Shown in pieces: positions 37,004-46,081 of a DNA stretch of 64,000 bases. Position numbers and translations under genes: made by a program. The notes beneath the pieces were generated by a model that saw only the letters and a program-made list of their open reading frames with translations, ran no database searches and was not told the DNA's origin. Position 1 is the first letter of the stretch. Every line of letters begins with the position of its first letter. The DNA comes from Rheinheimera lutimaris (GTDB taxonomy: Bacteria > Pseudomonadota > Gammaproteobacteria > Enterobacterales > Alteromonadaceae), in NCBI RefSeq assembly GCF_013283795.1, contig NZ_JABSOD010000002.1:62001-126000 (forward strand), in the 5' to 3' direction.

Positions 37004-37173
37004 TGGCAAATAACAGCTTGCCCGCGACAAGCTCCACAGTGGCGGGGTTAAGCTAAGCCTGGCGCGGTTTACTACTATTGTGTTTGTGCGACACCATAGG
37101 CTTTTGTTTCCCTCAGCATATTTGATTTACTCCTTTTATTAGTCGTCAGTGGCTACACAGTGGTAAGTGCAAA

Positions 37174-37188
37174 TGATAATGATTGTTA
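37174..37188. promoter_or_regulatory. Fur box upstream of TonB receptor
   Basis: TGATAAT-G-ATTGTTA matches the 7-1-7 Fur consensus TGATAAT-x-ATTATCA at 12 of 14 positions. It is 63 bases before the receptor start codon, a usual position for an iron-repressed promoter. Confidence 0.75.
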
Positions 37189-37250
37189 ATTGTCTTTTAT
37201 GCTGTTTATAATGTGCCCGATTTTAACATTCACCTAATTTGGAAGTTGTT

Positions 37251-39383
37251 ATGTCTGGTAGTTATAAGATGACGCATTTGGCGGTTTTGTTGGCGCTAAA
37301 CCCTATAGTGGCACAAGCAAACAGCAGCACGGAAGCGCAGAACATTGAGCGGATCACCGTTACCGGTAGCCGTATAGTAGAAAGTCTGGATGAAGTTCCG
37401 GCCAGCATTACCCTGATAGATCAGCAAACCATTAATGAAAACCTGCAGGTGAGCTCTGAACTGCAAAATCTGCTGGCAGTTGCGGTGCCGGGTATGGCGC
37501 CAGGCACCGGCAGTACCAGTAACTTTGGCCAGACACTGCGTGGCCGCAATGTGTTGGTGATGATAGATGGCGTGCCGCAGGATACGCCTTTGCGTAACGG
37601 CGGCCTGGGTATCCGTACTTTAGATCCGGCCAGCATTGAGCGTATTGAAGTTGTCAATGGCGCTACGTCTATCTGGGGTAATGGCGCAGCGGGGGGCGTG
37701 ATTAACTACATCACGAAAAAGCCGGGCGACGGTGCGGCTAATGTTGTGCTGTCGCAATCAATCCGTAGCAGTCTGGTAAAAGCTGAAGACAGTATCGGTT
37801 ATCGCAGCGTACTGTCGGTTAACGGAAACGCCGGCAAGCTGGGCTATGTGGCTAAGTTATCGCAGGAGAAATACGGCGTACAACGCGATGCTGACGGCGA
37901 TATTCCAGGCCTGCAATATGGCTTATCGGACAGCCGTCAGCGTGATGCCTTTGTTAAATTGGCCTACCAGCTTGATGACGAGCAGTCGCTGCAGTTCAGT
38001 TACAATTATTACGACTCGGATCAGGATGCAAAGTACCGCGATGTTGCCGGCAATATTGATTTGGGTGAGAAAACCTATGCTGTGCCGCTGGCGGCTGGTG
38101 AAGTTGCACAGGGAGCGCCGCAAGGGCCTGAAGGTAATTATAATCTGATGCTGAAGTATCAGCATAATGAGGTGTTTAGCAACACCGACCTGGTCGTGGA
38201 TGCTTACCGGCAGAAAATCGACAACGTGTTTTTCTGGTCAGCAACGCTGGCGAACCCGGAGCAGGGTTTTGACGGTGGCCAATCGGCCATCTTATCGGAA
38301 AAAGACGGCTTGCGCGCCGTACTGACCAGCGCCGCGACTTTAGGTCAGGTTGATGCCACTTTCATCTATGGTGTTGATGTGCTGCAGGATGTCACATCGC
38401 AGCCATTGTTAGATGGCCGCATCTGGGTACCGGAAATGGATATGGGCTCTTTGGGTTTATTTGTGCAAAGCAAGTGGGCGCTGGGCGATGACTGGACGCT
38501 GAAAGCCGGTGCGCGACGTGAATCAATCAGCGTGAAGGTGGCCGATTATGACACCTTAAGGTTGTGCCGCAATGCGCAAACCTGTTCAACACCGATGGCT
38601 GTCATTGGCGGCAAAATAGATTACGACGCTACCACTTACAACCTTGGCTTACGTTATCGCTGGTCTGATGCGTTCTCGCCTTTTATCAGTTACTCCGAAG
38701 GGTTTGAAGTGCCGGACCTGGGGCTACTACTGCGTACCGCAACGGTAAATGATATCAGTTTGGTCCAAAGCGAAGCTTCAGTAGTGAAAAACTATGAAGC
38801 CGGCTTTAGCAGTCAACTTGATGCGTTATATCTTAATGTTGCGATTTACCGCAGTGAGTCAGAGTTAGGTACCGGTAGCCAACTTGATAGCGCCACAGGT
38901 ATTTACCGGCCGGTGCGCTCACCACAAAAAATTTGGGGTTATGAAGCATCCGCTGAGTATCGTCTGTCAGATGCCTGGCAATTTAGTGCGGCTTACGGCC
39001 ACGCGGAAGGTAAAGATACCGAAAACGACGTTTACCTGGGCGCGCGGCAAATTAGTGCGCCAAAACTGACCAGCTCTGTGCGCTACCGGCCAGGTGCTGA
39101 TTTAAGTGTCAGCCTGTACTGGCTACACGTGTTTAACCGCGACCGCTTTAGTCCTAACGCAGATGGTTTTTATAGCGGTGATCAGGGCCCGGTCAACAGT
39201 TACGACGTGCTGAACTTGTCAGCAAACTATCAGTTGAATAAGTGGCAGTTATTCGCCGGTATTGAAAATCTGCTGAACGAGGATTACTTTCCGGCCCGTT
39301 CGCAGTCGTTCCGCTACGGCACTGGTTACAGCGTTAAAGGATTAGGTGCGACGTTAAATATGGGCGTTAGTTACAGGTTTTAA
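37251..39383 (+). CDS. TonB-dependent receptor (ferric siderophore type)
   Basis: A 710-residue outer-membrane receptor. Signal peptide about 1-23 (ending VAQA), plug domain about 45-165 (NIERITVTGSR, FGQTLRGRNVLVMIDGVPQDTPLRNG, IERIEVVNGATSIWGNGAAGGVINYITKKPG) and barrel ending VSYRF. The plug is closest in style to IutA/FepA-like receptors. The ATG at 37251 is preferred to TTG at 37239. A strong Fur box is upstream. It is unlinked to transport genes here. Confidence 0.92.
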   Translation: MSGSYKMTHLAVLLALNPIVAQANSSTEAQNIERITVTGSRIVESLDEVPASITLIDQQTINENLQVSSELQNLLAVAVPGMAPGTGSTSNFGQTLRGRNVLVMIDGVPQDTPLRNGGLGIRTLDPASIERIEVVNGATSIWGNGAAGGVINYITKKPGDGAANVVLSQSIRSSLVKAEDSIGYRSVLSVNGNAGKLGYVAKLSQEKYGVQRDADGDIPGLQYGLSDSRQRDAFVKLAYQLDDEQSLQFSYNYYDSDQDAKYRDVAGNIDLGEKTYAVPLAAGEVAQGAPQGPEGNYNLMLKYQHNEVFSNTDLVVDAYRQKIDNVFFWSATLANPEQGFDGGQSAILSEKDGLRAVLTSAATLGQVDATFIYGVDVLQDVTSQPLLDGRIWVPEMDMGSLGLFVQSKWALGDDWTLKAGARRESISVKVADYDTLRLCRNAQTCSTPMAVIGGKIDYDATTYNLGLRYRWSDAFSPFISYSEGFEVPDLGLLLRTATVNDISLVQSEASVVKNYEAGFSSQLDALYLNVAIYRSESELGTGSQLDSATGIYRPVRSPQKIWGYEASAEYRLSDAWQFSAAYGHAEGKDTENDVYLGARQISAPKLTSSVRYRPGADLSVSLYWLHVFNRDRFSPNADGFYSGDQGPVNSYDVLNLSANYQLNKWQLFAGIENLLNEDYFPARSQSFRYGTGYSVKGLGATLNMGVSYRF

Positions 39384-39389
39384 GAGTAA

Positions 39390-39428
39390 CAGATAACATC
39401 ACAAGCTTAAGCCACGTGATGTTATCTG
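39390..39428. terminator. Inverted repeat after TonB receptor gene
   Basis: A perfect 13-bp inverted repeat, CAGATAACATCAC (39390-39402) and GTGATGTTATCTG (39416-39428), with a 13-base loop and no T-run. It lies between the convergent receptor and creA genes and is a likely transcription or mRNA-stabilising hairpin. Confidence 0.6.
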
Positions 39429-39472
39429 CTCATTTAACGCTGAAAGACGGTACTTGCCCAAGGCTTTGTTTG

Positions 39473-39937
39473 TTAATTTGGCACCTTCACTACACCATAA
39501 GCTTCCGTTCCCCACAGCGGCACAGTAGATAAGCTGTGCTTAAAGCTACCGGAAGTTTCTTTGGTGGAGTAAGACAGATACATCAGGGTTTGGTTTTGTG
39601 CATCAAAAATACGGCGTATTTTCATGCTTTTAAAGAAAATGCTTTTTGATTTAGTGAACAGCACCTCGCCGTTTTTGCTTTTGTCTATTTGGGCTATCAT
39701 CGCAGCGCTGATAGGGCCGGTTTGGCGACAGGCGATAGAGCTGTCTGACGGATCAGACAAGTTCAGATTGGCTTCGATACTGGAGACATGACAGGTCACG
39801 CCGGTTACCACCGGGTCGACAATGGCATCGAGCTTAATATCCTTGGTGGTAAACACACCCAGCGATACATCACCCACTTCATTTTTGTCACAAGCTGCCA
39901 GCGTTAGCAGCAGTAATACAGCGTAAATAGCGCGCAT
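39473..39937 (-). CDS. creA: CreA family protein (lipoprotein form)
   Basis: A 154-residue periplasmic protein. The lipobox LTLAAC puts the modified cysteine near residue 16, whereas E. coli CreA has an ordinary signal peptide. The body matches CreA: FTTKDIKLDAIVDPVVTGVTCHVS, SIACRQTGPI, EVLFTKSKSIFFKSMKIRRIFDA and LMYLSYSTKETSGSFKHSLSTVPLW. The function of CreA is unknown, although in E. coli the gene lies with the creBC two-component genes, which are not here. An in-frame ATG ten codons upstream (39967) is less likely. Confidence 0.87.
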   Translation of the reverse strand: MRAIYAVLLLLTLAACDKNEVGDVSLGVFTTKDIKLDAIVDPVVTGVTCHVSSIEANLNLSDPSDSSIACRQTGPISAAMIAQIDKSKNGEVLFTKSKSIFFKSMKIRRIFDAQNQTLMYLSYSTKETSGSFKHSLSTVPLWGTEAYGVVKVPN

Positions 39938-40082
39938 AGCGGGGCTCCTTTGGTTAAGTCTGTCCATACTGGCACCTTTTCAGCCAGCAAAGAAGCAAAA
40001 CCACAGCAAAGCAGGCTTTATTTTTTATTGTGAGTTGTTTATTGTTTTGCTTTGGACTAGGCAAATTTTTAGGCGAACTTTC

Positions 40083-41066
40083 TTGAAGATAATCAGTGTA
40101 ATAGTATTTTTACTTAGCTTCCCGGTATTTTCCGGCCAAGCTTGTCACAGTGGTGATAGCGGCCAAAGCGATAGCAGATTAGATTTACTGTTCGCGCTGC
40201 AGTTACAAACCGGATATTTTCTGAATAACAACTTAGATATACCTGTCAAAGAACAGTACAAGGCAGTGCAATTCGATGCTGAAACACTGACAAGCTTTCG
40301 TATATTAACTAAGAATGGATTTAGATTCAGTACTTTGCCAGCATACTTTCTGTCGTTAGATTGTCAGTTCAGGCAAAGCAGCGCTGCTCCTGCTACAGAA
40401 ATAAGACTACCTGCTGATAAAGAGCAGCTGTTTGCTGATTTTGTCTCGTCTTTAAACAACGAACTTAGCAATGGGCTCATCAGCCAGTTGCAGACTCTAT
40501 CCGATGGCTTTGACATCGATCATGCGTTGCATAGGTCAATCATCAAACAAACCAAAGACGCATTAAAACATAGTTTTACTATGTTCCCACAGGACATCAG
40601 TATTATCTTTCACCCGTTGCTGCACGATGGCGGGTTCTTCTTCAAAGTCGGCGGCAATAGTCATTCGTTAATTGGTCCAACGTCTAATCGGGGTAATGCC
40701 GTCGATTTTGGTCCCAAAGGGCGGATCACGGAAATTGTCGCGCATGAGCTGTCGCATGGCTTTATCGACCAGGTCGTGTACTCGTCGGATGTAAAAGCGT
40801 GCCAGGCCTTCACAAGCGAAACATTCAAAAAGAATATGCAGAAAAATGGCTATGCTGAAGTCAACACTATCATCACGGAGCATATGGTTAGGGCAATAGT
40901 GTGGAATGTGCTCGAACAGCTGGCGCCTGCTTACAAAGCTCAGGTTGTGAAAAAAGAGCAAGATATGGGGTTTCAGGATTTACCGACCCTGGCCAATAAA
41001 TTTGCCCAGCTAACGGATGTAAATGCGATGTTCGACCAGACAAAACAGCTGTTTAATTGTCAATAA
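40083..41066 (+). CDS. Probable exported zinc metallopeptidase, unrecognised family
   Basis: A 327-residue protein with a signal peptide (about 1-20, ending FSGQA). A gluzincin-type motif HELSH lies at residues 221-225 (IVAHELSHGF), with a candidate third ligand Glu in NTIITEHMVRA about 50 residues later. The overall pattern recalls DUF4932-type putative peptidases, but I would not assign it firmly. Four cysteines suggest a disulfide-stabilised periplasmic or secreted protein. TTG at 40083, after AGGCGA, gives a clean signal peptide; TTG at 40035 is the alternative. Confidence 0.65.
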   Translation: MKIISVIVFLLSFPVFSGQACHSGDSGQSDSRLDLLFALQLQTGYFLNNNLDIPVKEQYKAVQFDAETLTSFRILTKNGFRFSTLPAYFLSLDCQFRQSSAAPATEIRLPADKEQLFADFVSSLNNELSNGLISQLQTLSDGFDIDHALHRSIIKQTKDALKHSFTMFPQDISIIFHPLLHDGGFFFKVGGNSHSLIGPTSNRGNAVDFGPKGRITEIVAHELSHGFIDQVVYSSDVKACQAFTSETFKKNMQKNGYAEVNTIITEHMVRAIVWNVLEQLAPAYKAQVVKKEQDMGFQDLPTLANKFAQLTDVNAMFDQTKQLFNCQ

Positions 41067-41120
41067 GGTTATGGCAAAGGGTAGATAAGATTCGTTTATC
41101 AGCACCGTTAAAGGTAAGTA

Positions 41121-41432
41121 ATGAAAATAATCCGCAGTAAAGATTTTACCGCCAGCCGTGCCTGGGGGGCGCTGGATATTGCCAGTATGAACGGCATTAC
41201 TACCCGGCTGCACTGGACTAATCAGCCGTACAAGTGGCATATCAATGACGGTGAAGAAGTATTTGTAGTACTGAATGGTGCCGTGGATATGCATTACCGT
41301 GAAGGTGGGGTGGAGCAGGTTAGCCGGTTAGAAGCGGGGGATATTTTTTACGCCGCTATCGGCTGCGAGCATGTTGCCCACCCGGTAGGTGAAGCGCGGA
41401 TTTTAGTGGTGGAAACAGCCGGCAGTGTGTAG
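41121..41432 (+). CDS. Small cupin-domain protein
   Basis: A 103-residue single-domain cupin: HWTNQPYKWHINDGEEVFVVLNGAVDMHYREGG and LEAGDIFYAAIGCEHVAHP are cupin motifs 1 and 2, with metal-binding His/Glu candidates in WHINDGEE and EHVAH. The role and ligand are unknown. It stands alone between the peptidase-like gene and the cold-shock/DUF1294 gene. Confidence 0.88.
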   Translation: MKIIRSKDFTASRAWGALDIASMNGITTRLHWTNQPYKWHINDGEEVFVVLNGAVDMHYREGGVEQVSRLEAGDIFYAAIGCEHVAHPVGEARILVVETAGSV

Positions 41433-41459
41433 TGCATTTATCTGTTTAAGGGAATAACA

Positions 41460-42071
41460 ATGCGGTTAAAAGGCAAAATAGAGCAATGGGATGATGCCAA
41501 AGGCTTTGGTTTTATTGTGCCGGCGCTACGCGGTGAGCGGGTATTTGTGCATGCCAACGCGCTGCAAAACCGCCGGCGCCGCCCGCTTGGCGGCGATGTG
41601 GTAACCTACTCGGTAACTAAAGATAATAACGGCCGCCGGCAGGCCCACAGCGTTACTTTTGCCGGTGAAAAATTAAAGCTAAAAGCAGCGAAGCAGACAT
41701 CTGCCTGGCCGCTGCGTTTGGTGCTGCTGTTTTTTATCCTCCTGGGCGCGGCGTGCTACGCCGGTAAGCTGCCGCTGTATGTTGTAGCCGGGTATGCCGT
41801 GGCCAGCCTGATAACCTACCTGTGCTATGCGTGGGATAAACGCAAAGCGCAAAAAGGCCACTGGCGTACGCCGGAGTCTACCCTGCATCTGCTGGCATTA
41901 TCGGGCGGCTGGCCGGGGGCCTGGCTGGCGCAAAGCCGCTTGCGGCATAAATCGAAAAAACGCAGTTTCCGGCTGATGTTTTGCGTTACAGTGCTGCTAA
42001 ATATAGCGGCATTAGTTTGGTTGATATCGCCGTTGCGATTAACGGCAACAGCGTTAATCGCGGCCGCTTAA
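41460..42071 (+). CDS. Cold-shock domain fused to DUF1294 membrane domain
   Basis: A 203-residue two-part protein. Residues 1 to about 65 form a cold-shock-type OB fold (KGKIEQWDDAKGFGFIVPALRGERVFVHANAL) with RNP-1-like KGFGF. A membrane region follows (about 78-97, 102-122, 165-200) containing the DUF1294 segment SLITYLCYAWDKRKAQKGHWRTPESTLHLLALSGGWPGAW. CSD-DUF1294 fusions are widespread, with no known role. Nucleic-acid binding at the membrane face is a reasonable inference. Confidence 0.9.
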   Translation: MRLKGKIEQWDDAKGFGFIVPALRGERVFVHANALQNRRRRPLGGDVVTYSVTKDNNGRRQAHSVTFAGEKLKLKAAKQTSAWPLRLVLLFFILLGAACYAGKLPLYVVAGYAVASLITYLCYAWDKRKAQKGHWRTPESTLHLLALSGGWPGAWLAQSRLRHKSKKRSFRLMFCVTVLLNIAALVWLISPLRLTATALIAAA

Positions 42072-42111
42072 TTTGTTATAGTGCGCCTTTTGTTGGTGGC
42101 AGAAAACCGTT

Positions 42112-42633
42112 ATGAACCTTAGTTATCGTTTAATCAGCCAGGCTGATTTGCCTGCTGTTGTGGCGTTGCAAGACTGCTGCTACAGCGATGCCTTATATGA
42201 AAGCCCGGCACTGTTAAGCCAGCGCTTGCAAGCGGCGGCTAACAGTTGCTGGTTGGCAGAAAGCAGCGCCGGTGAGCTGCTGGCGTATTTATTCAGTTAT
42301 CCGTCCATAAACGGCTATGTTACGCCGCTGGCGTCGGCTTTTGCGCCGGCTGCCGCACCAGAGCTGCTGTATTTACACGATATGGCGGTAAACCCGGCCG
42401 CGCGCGGTTTGGGGCTGGCCAGCCGGTTACTGGCAAAGGCAAAGCAGCATGCGTTAAGCCTGGGGCTGACAAAACTGGCGCTGGTGGCGGTGCAGGGCTC
42501 GGTGCCGTATTGGCAACGCCATGGTTTTGCTGTGGTTAACCAATTGTCGGATAGCGCGATAACTGCGCTGGCCGGTTATCATGGCGAGCAGGCGTGTTAT
42601 ATGCAATTAACTCAGATCACACAGGAAACCTGA
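42112..42633 (+). CDS. GNAT family N-acetyltransferase
   Basis: A 173-residue acetyltransferase of the GCN5 type. The acetyl-CoA-binding motif A is LHDMAVNPAARGLGLASRLLAKAKQHALSLG (about residues 85-115). The substrate is unknown. It is convergent with katG across a shared hairpin terminator. Confidence 0.88.
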   Translation: MNLSYRLISQADLPAVVALQDCCYSDALYESPALLSQRLQAAANSCWLAESSAGELLAYLFSYPSINGYVTPLASAFAPAAAPELLYLHDMAVNPAARGLGLASRLLAKAKQHALSLGLTKLALVAVQGSVPYWQRHGFAVVNQLSDSAITALAGYHGEQACYMQLTQITQET

Positions 42634-42683
42634 CGCGGCTGTCGCAACAGAGTAAGCCGACCCAGGCTGTTGCCGTAAGTAAA

Positions 42684-42716
42684 AAAGCGCTGCACCTTGT
42701 CAGGTAGCAGCGCTTT
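42684..42716 (-). terminator. Intrinsic terminator of katG
   Basis: A 10-bp stem AAAGCGCTGC (42684-42693) with GCAGCGCTTT (42707-42716). Read on the minus strand it ends in six T, which fits katG; on the plus strand the T-run is shorter. Confidence 0.88.
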
Positions 42717-42733
42717 GGTTTGCGGGGCCGGGG

Positions 42734-44989
42734 TTAACGGTCCAGGTTCATTACCTTGGTCCAGGCTTTGATAAAGTCGTCAACAAACTTTTTCTTTGAC
42801 GTATCAAAAGCATACACTTCAGCTACGGCGCGCAGTTCAGAGTTTGAGCCGAAAACCAAATCAACAGAAGTGGCAGTCCATTTTTTGTTGCCTGATGCAC
42901 GGTCAAAACCTTCGTATACGCCGTCGGTCGCTGATTTCTTCCACACTGTGGACATATCCAGCAGGTTAACGAAGAAATCGTTATTCAGCGTACCTGGCTT
43001 AGCGGTGAACACACCGTGTTTCGCGCCCTGATAGTTGGCATCCAGTGCGCGTAAACCGCCTACCAGCACGGTCATTTCCGGTACGCTCAGGTCCAGTTGG
43101 TCAGCTTTATCTACCAGCATCTCTGTCGGCGATTTGTAGCTTGCTGCCGCGTCGAAGTAGTTTCTGAAACCGTCAGCCGTCAGCTCAAGCAGGCTGAACG
43201 CATTAACGTCTGTCATGTCCTGAGTGGCATCACCGCGGCCCGGGGTAAAGGGCACTGTTACCGTATAACCGGCGTCTTTGGCTGCTTTTTCAATTGCCGC
43301 CGCACCACCAAGCACAATTAAATCGGCCAGTGATACTTTTCTTCTGCTGTTGTTAAAATCAGCCTGAATAGCGCTTAAGGCTTTAACTACCTTAGCGGTT
43401 TCGACCGGGTTGTTAACCGCCCAGTCTTTTTGCGGCGCTAACGCAATACGGGCACCGTTGGCACCGCCACGCATATCGGTGTCACGGTAGCTGGCAGCTG
43501 AGCCCCAGGCAACACGCACTAACTCAGGAACGCTAAGTCCGGATTGCAAAATTTTTGCTTTCAGGGCTTTAACATCACCGGCTTTAATGGTGGATTGGGT
43601 TTTCTCGTCGATAGGATCTTGCCAAATCAACACGTCTTTAGGTACTTCTTTACCCAAAAAGTTACGTGGTGGCCCCATATCGCGGTGGGTCAGCTTGTAC
43701 CAGGCTTTGGCAAAGGCTAAGCGGTATTCTTCCGGGTCTGCCAGGAAGCGCTCGGCGATTTTGCGATATTCCGGGTCAAACTTCAGTGCTAAGTCGGCTG
43801 TTGTCATCACCGGCGCATTAAACTTGCCTTTAACATGAGCATCCGGTACGATTTTATGCAGTGATTCATCGGTTGGGATCCACTGAATGGCACCGGCAGG
43901 GCTGCGGGTTTGTTTCCATTCAAAGTTAAGCAGGTTGCTTAAATACAAGGATGTCCATTGGGTTGGCGCTTGAGTCCAGGCGCCTTCTAAACCGCTGGTA
44001 ACGGTATCTTCTGAGTGGCCTTTACCGCATTTGTTTTTCCAGCCCAGGCCTTGCTCTTCAATACCGGCTGCAGCAGGTTCTGCGCCGACGCAATCTGCCG
44101 GTTTGTGTGCACCGTGCATTTTACCGAAGGTATGGCCACCGGCAATTAACGCCAGGGTTTCTTCATCGTTCATGGCCATACGCTCAAAGGCAACACGGAT
44201 ATTTTTCGCCGAGCCCATTGGGTCCGGTACGCCTTTGGGCCCTTCAGGGTTGACGTAAATCAGCCCCATGTGGGTGGCGCCCAGCGGGCGTTGCAGCTTA
44301 CCGTTGTTATCTTCACGATCGCTGGCCAGCATTTCAACTTCCGGCCCCCAGTACACCATATCCGGTTCCCAGTCGTCAGCACGGCCACCGGCAAAGCCGT
44401 AGGTTTTAAAGCCCATGTTCTCCAGTGCGACATTGCCGGCCAGTACCATTAGATCTGACCATGACAGCGCTTCGCCATATTGTTGTTTTACCGGCCACAA
44501 CAGGCGGCGGGCTTTATCCAGGCTGGCGTTGTCGGGCCAACTGTTCAGTGGCTCAAACCGTTGCTGACCGCCACCTGCACCGCCGCGGCCGTCCAGGGTA
44601 CGGTAAGTACCGGCGCTGTGCCAGGTCATACGGATAAAGAACGGGCCATAGTTACCAAAGTCGGCCGGCCACCAGTCTTGTGATTGGGTTAACAGCGCGT
44701 TGATATCCTGCTTTACCTTGTCCAGGTCCAGCTTGTTAAACGCGGCGGCATAATTGAAATCGGGACCGTAAGGGTTCGAGCGGGCATCGTGATCGCGCAG
44801 TGCCGACAGATTAAGTTGGTCCGGCCACCAAAATTGATTAGTTCTTACGGCACCTTGCTGAGTACTACCCTGGCCTGAAGCGCCGGCTGGCTTGGTCATG
44901 GTTTTATCACTGGCAAAGGCGGCACCGGATACCAGCAACATGCTTATCATGCCGGCCAGCGCCCTGGTTTTAAAAGTTTGTCTATTCAT
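42734..44989 (-). CDS. katG: Catalase-peroxidase with signal peptide
   Basis: A 751-residue haem enzyme that destroys hydrogen peroxide and organic peroxides. The distal motif [11 protein letters not shown], and the covalent Trp-Tyr-Met triad marked by this Trp, the Tyr of LIYVNPEGP and the Met of [10 protein letters not shown], are present. The proximal His is in [13 protein letters not shown]. The C-terminal pseudo-domain follows. Unusually, residues 1 to about 26 form a Sec-type signal peptide ([18 protein letters not shown]), so the enzyme is probably periplasmic, like KatP-type or second KatG forms. ATG 44989 fits; an in-frame upstream start at 45049 is unlikely. A TATACT -10 lies at 45079-45084. 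Confidence 0.96.
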   Translation of the reverse strand: MNRQTFKTRALAGMISMLLVSGAAFASDKTMTKPAGASGQGSTQQGAVRTNQFWWPDQLNLSALRDHDARSNPYGPDFNYAAAFNKLDLDKVKQDINALLTQSQDWWPADFGNYGPFFIRMTWHSAGTYRTLDGRGGAGGGQQRFEPLNSWPDNASLDKARRLLWPVKQQYGEALSWSDLMVLAGNVALENMGFKTYGFAGGRADDWEPDMVYWGPEVEMLASDREDNNGKLQRPLGATHMGLIYVNPEGPKGVPDPMGSAKNIRVAFERMAMNDEETLALIAGGHTFGKMHGAHKPADCVGAEPAAAGIEEQGLGWKNKCGKGHSEDTVTSGLEGAWTQAPTQWTSLYLSNLLNFEWKQTRSPAGAIQWIPTDESLHKIVPDAHVKGKFNAPVMTTADLALKFDPEYRKIAERFLADPEEYRLAFAKAWYKLTHRDMGPPRNFLGKEVPKDVLIWQDPIDEKTQSTIKAGDVKALKAKILQSGLSVPELVRVAWGSAASYRDTDMRGGANGARIALAPQKDWAVNNPVETAKVVKALSAIQADFNNSRRKVSLADLIVLGGAAAIEKAAKDAGYTVTVPFTPGRGDATQDMTDVNAFSLLELTADGFRNYFDAAASYKSPTEMLVDKADQLDLSVPEMTVLVGGLRALDANYQGAKHGVFTAKPGTLNNDFFVNLLDMSTVWKKSATDGVYEGFDRASGNKKWTATSVDLVFGSNSELRAVAEVYAFDTSKKKFVDDFIKAWTKVMNLDR

Positions 44990-45124
44990 TGTCAGCTTCC
45001 TTTTAGTTAACGTTTTGTTGTTATCTGCGGCGCTGATGCGGTGATGCATCAGGCACTTAACTAAATAACCGCAACAAGAGTATAGTAAGAAGCTGATTGA
45101 TTGATGTGAATTAAAGCGATGGTG

Positions 45125-45895
45125 TTAATCGGTAAACTCGATGACTCTGTCGCCCATGATGCGTTTGGTTGTGCCATCTTCACTCATAGCGGCAAGACTG
45201 TGCCGGATAGCTTGCGCAAGCTGAGGGCATTGGCAGCGTTTAGCCAGGCCAATATACACCGGCTGCGGTTCAACAATATTTACCGGGAAACTAACGGCCC
45301 TTATTTGGCTGGCAAGCTCCGGGTGCTGTTGCAGCACAGCAGCGACTTGGGTGGGGGGCAGTAATGCCGCCGTTACCCGTTGTTTGGCAACCACTTCAAG
45401 CGCTGAATATACTGAATTAACCCGTATAACTTGTGCCGCCGGCATGGCATCAACAATGTGTTTTACTTTAGGGTGGAAACCGTAGTTGCGTATCGCCGCC
45501 AGCGTCATGGTAGACAATGCCGCCACCTGGTCCAGACGGCGGTTATCGCTGGCAGATAAATACACTTTGTCCGGCTGACGTGCACCATAAGGCAGATAGT
45601 CAATTTCCGGCCTGCCGTCGCCGCTTTTAATGATGTTGATCACCAGATCACTGTTGCCGTCGCTTAGCTCTTTCAGGCAGCGAACCGGCGGCGTGGCTTT
45701 ACTGATCAACAGCTCAAATCCGGCACGGTGTGCCACTTCCTGCATAAAATCAACTGATACTCCCTGTGCTTGTTTGGCCTTGTTATCAAAATTAACATTG
45801 CCGGGAAACTCCCAGGCACACCAGCGTAGTTGCTGTTTGGCATGTAACGGATAAACGCTAAACAGGCAAAGTAATAAGGCAGACAATTTCAGCAT
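45125..45895 (-). CDS. Solute-binding family 3-like protein, stand-alone
   Basis: A 256-residue exported protein: signal peptide about 1-20 (ending PLHAK), then a periplasmic binding fold of the amino-acid type (WCAWEFPGNVNFDNK, GVSVDFMQEVAHRAGFELL, LSDGNSDLVINI). No permease or ATPase is adjacent, so it may act as a sensor or an enzyme-like orphan binding protein, a type common in Alteromonadales. The ATG at 45895 is chosen for its signal peptide. Confidence 0.82.
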   Translation of the reverse strand: MLKLSALLLCLFSVYPLHAKQQLRWCAWEFPGNVNFDNKAKQAQGVSVDFMQEVAHRAGFELLISKATPPVRCLKELSDGNSDLVINIIKSGDGRPEIDYLPYGARQPDKVYLSASDNRRLDQVAALSTMTLAAIRNYGFHPKVKHIVDAMPAAQVIRVNSVYSALEVVAKQRVTAALLPPTQVAAVLQQHPELASQIRAVSFPVNIVEPQPVYIGLAKRCQCPQLAQAIRHSLAAMSEDGTTKRIMGDRVIEFTD

Positions 45896-46081
45896 CGTTT
45901 CAGCACCCCGGTTGAGCATGGCGTAATCAGTCTACGGTGAAAAGTACGCGTTAACCAGTCTGTATTGTGTCTGATGCTACGGCAACAAAGAAAATGTAGT
46001 GTATTGTTAGAATGTGGAAAAATTAAGCTGTTTTGCCGCTAAACTAAGCGGGCAACCGGCGCTGCCCGCATATTACAGGGG

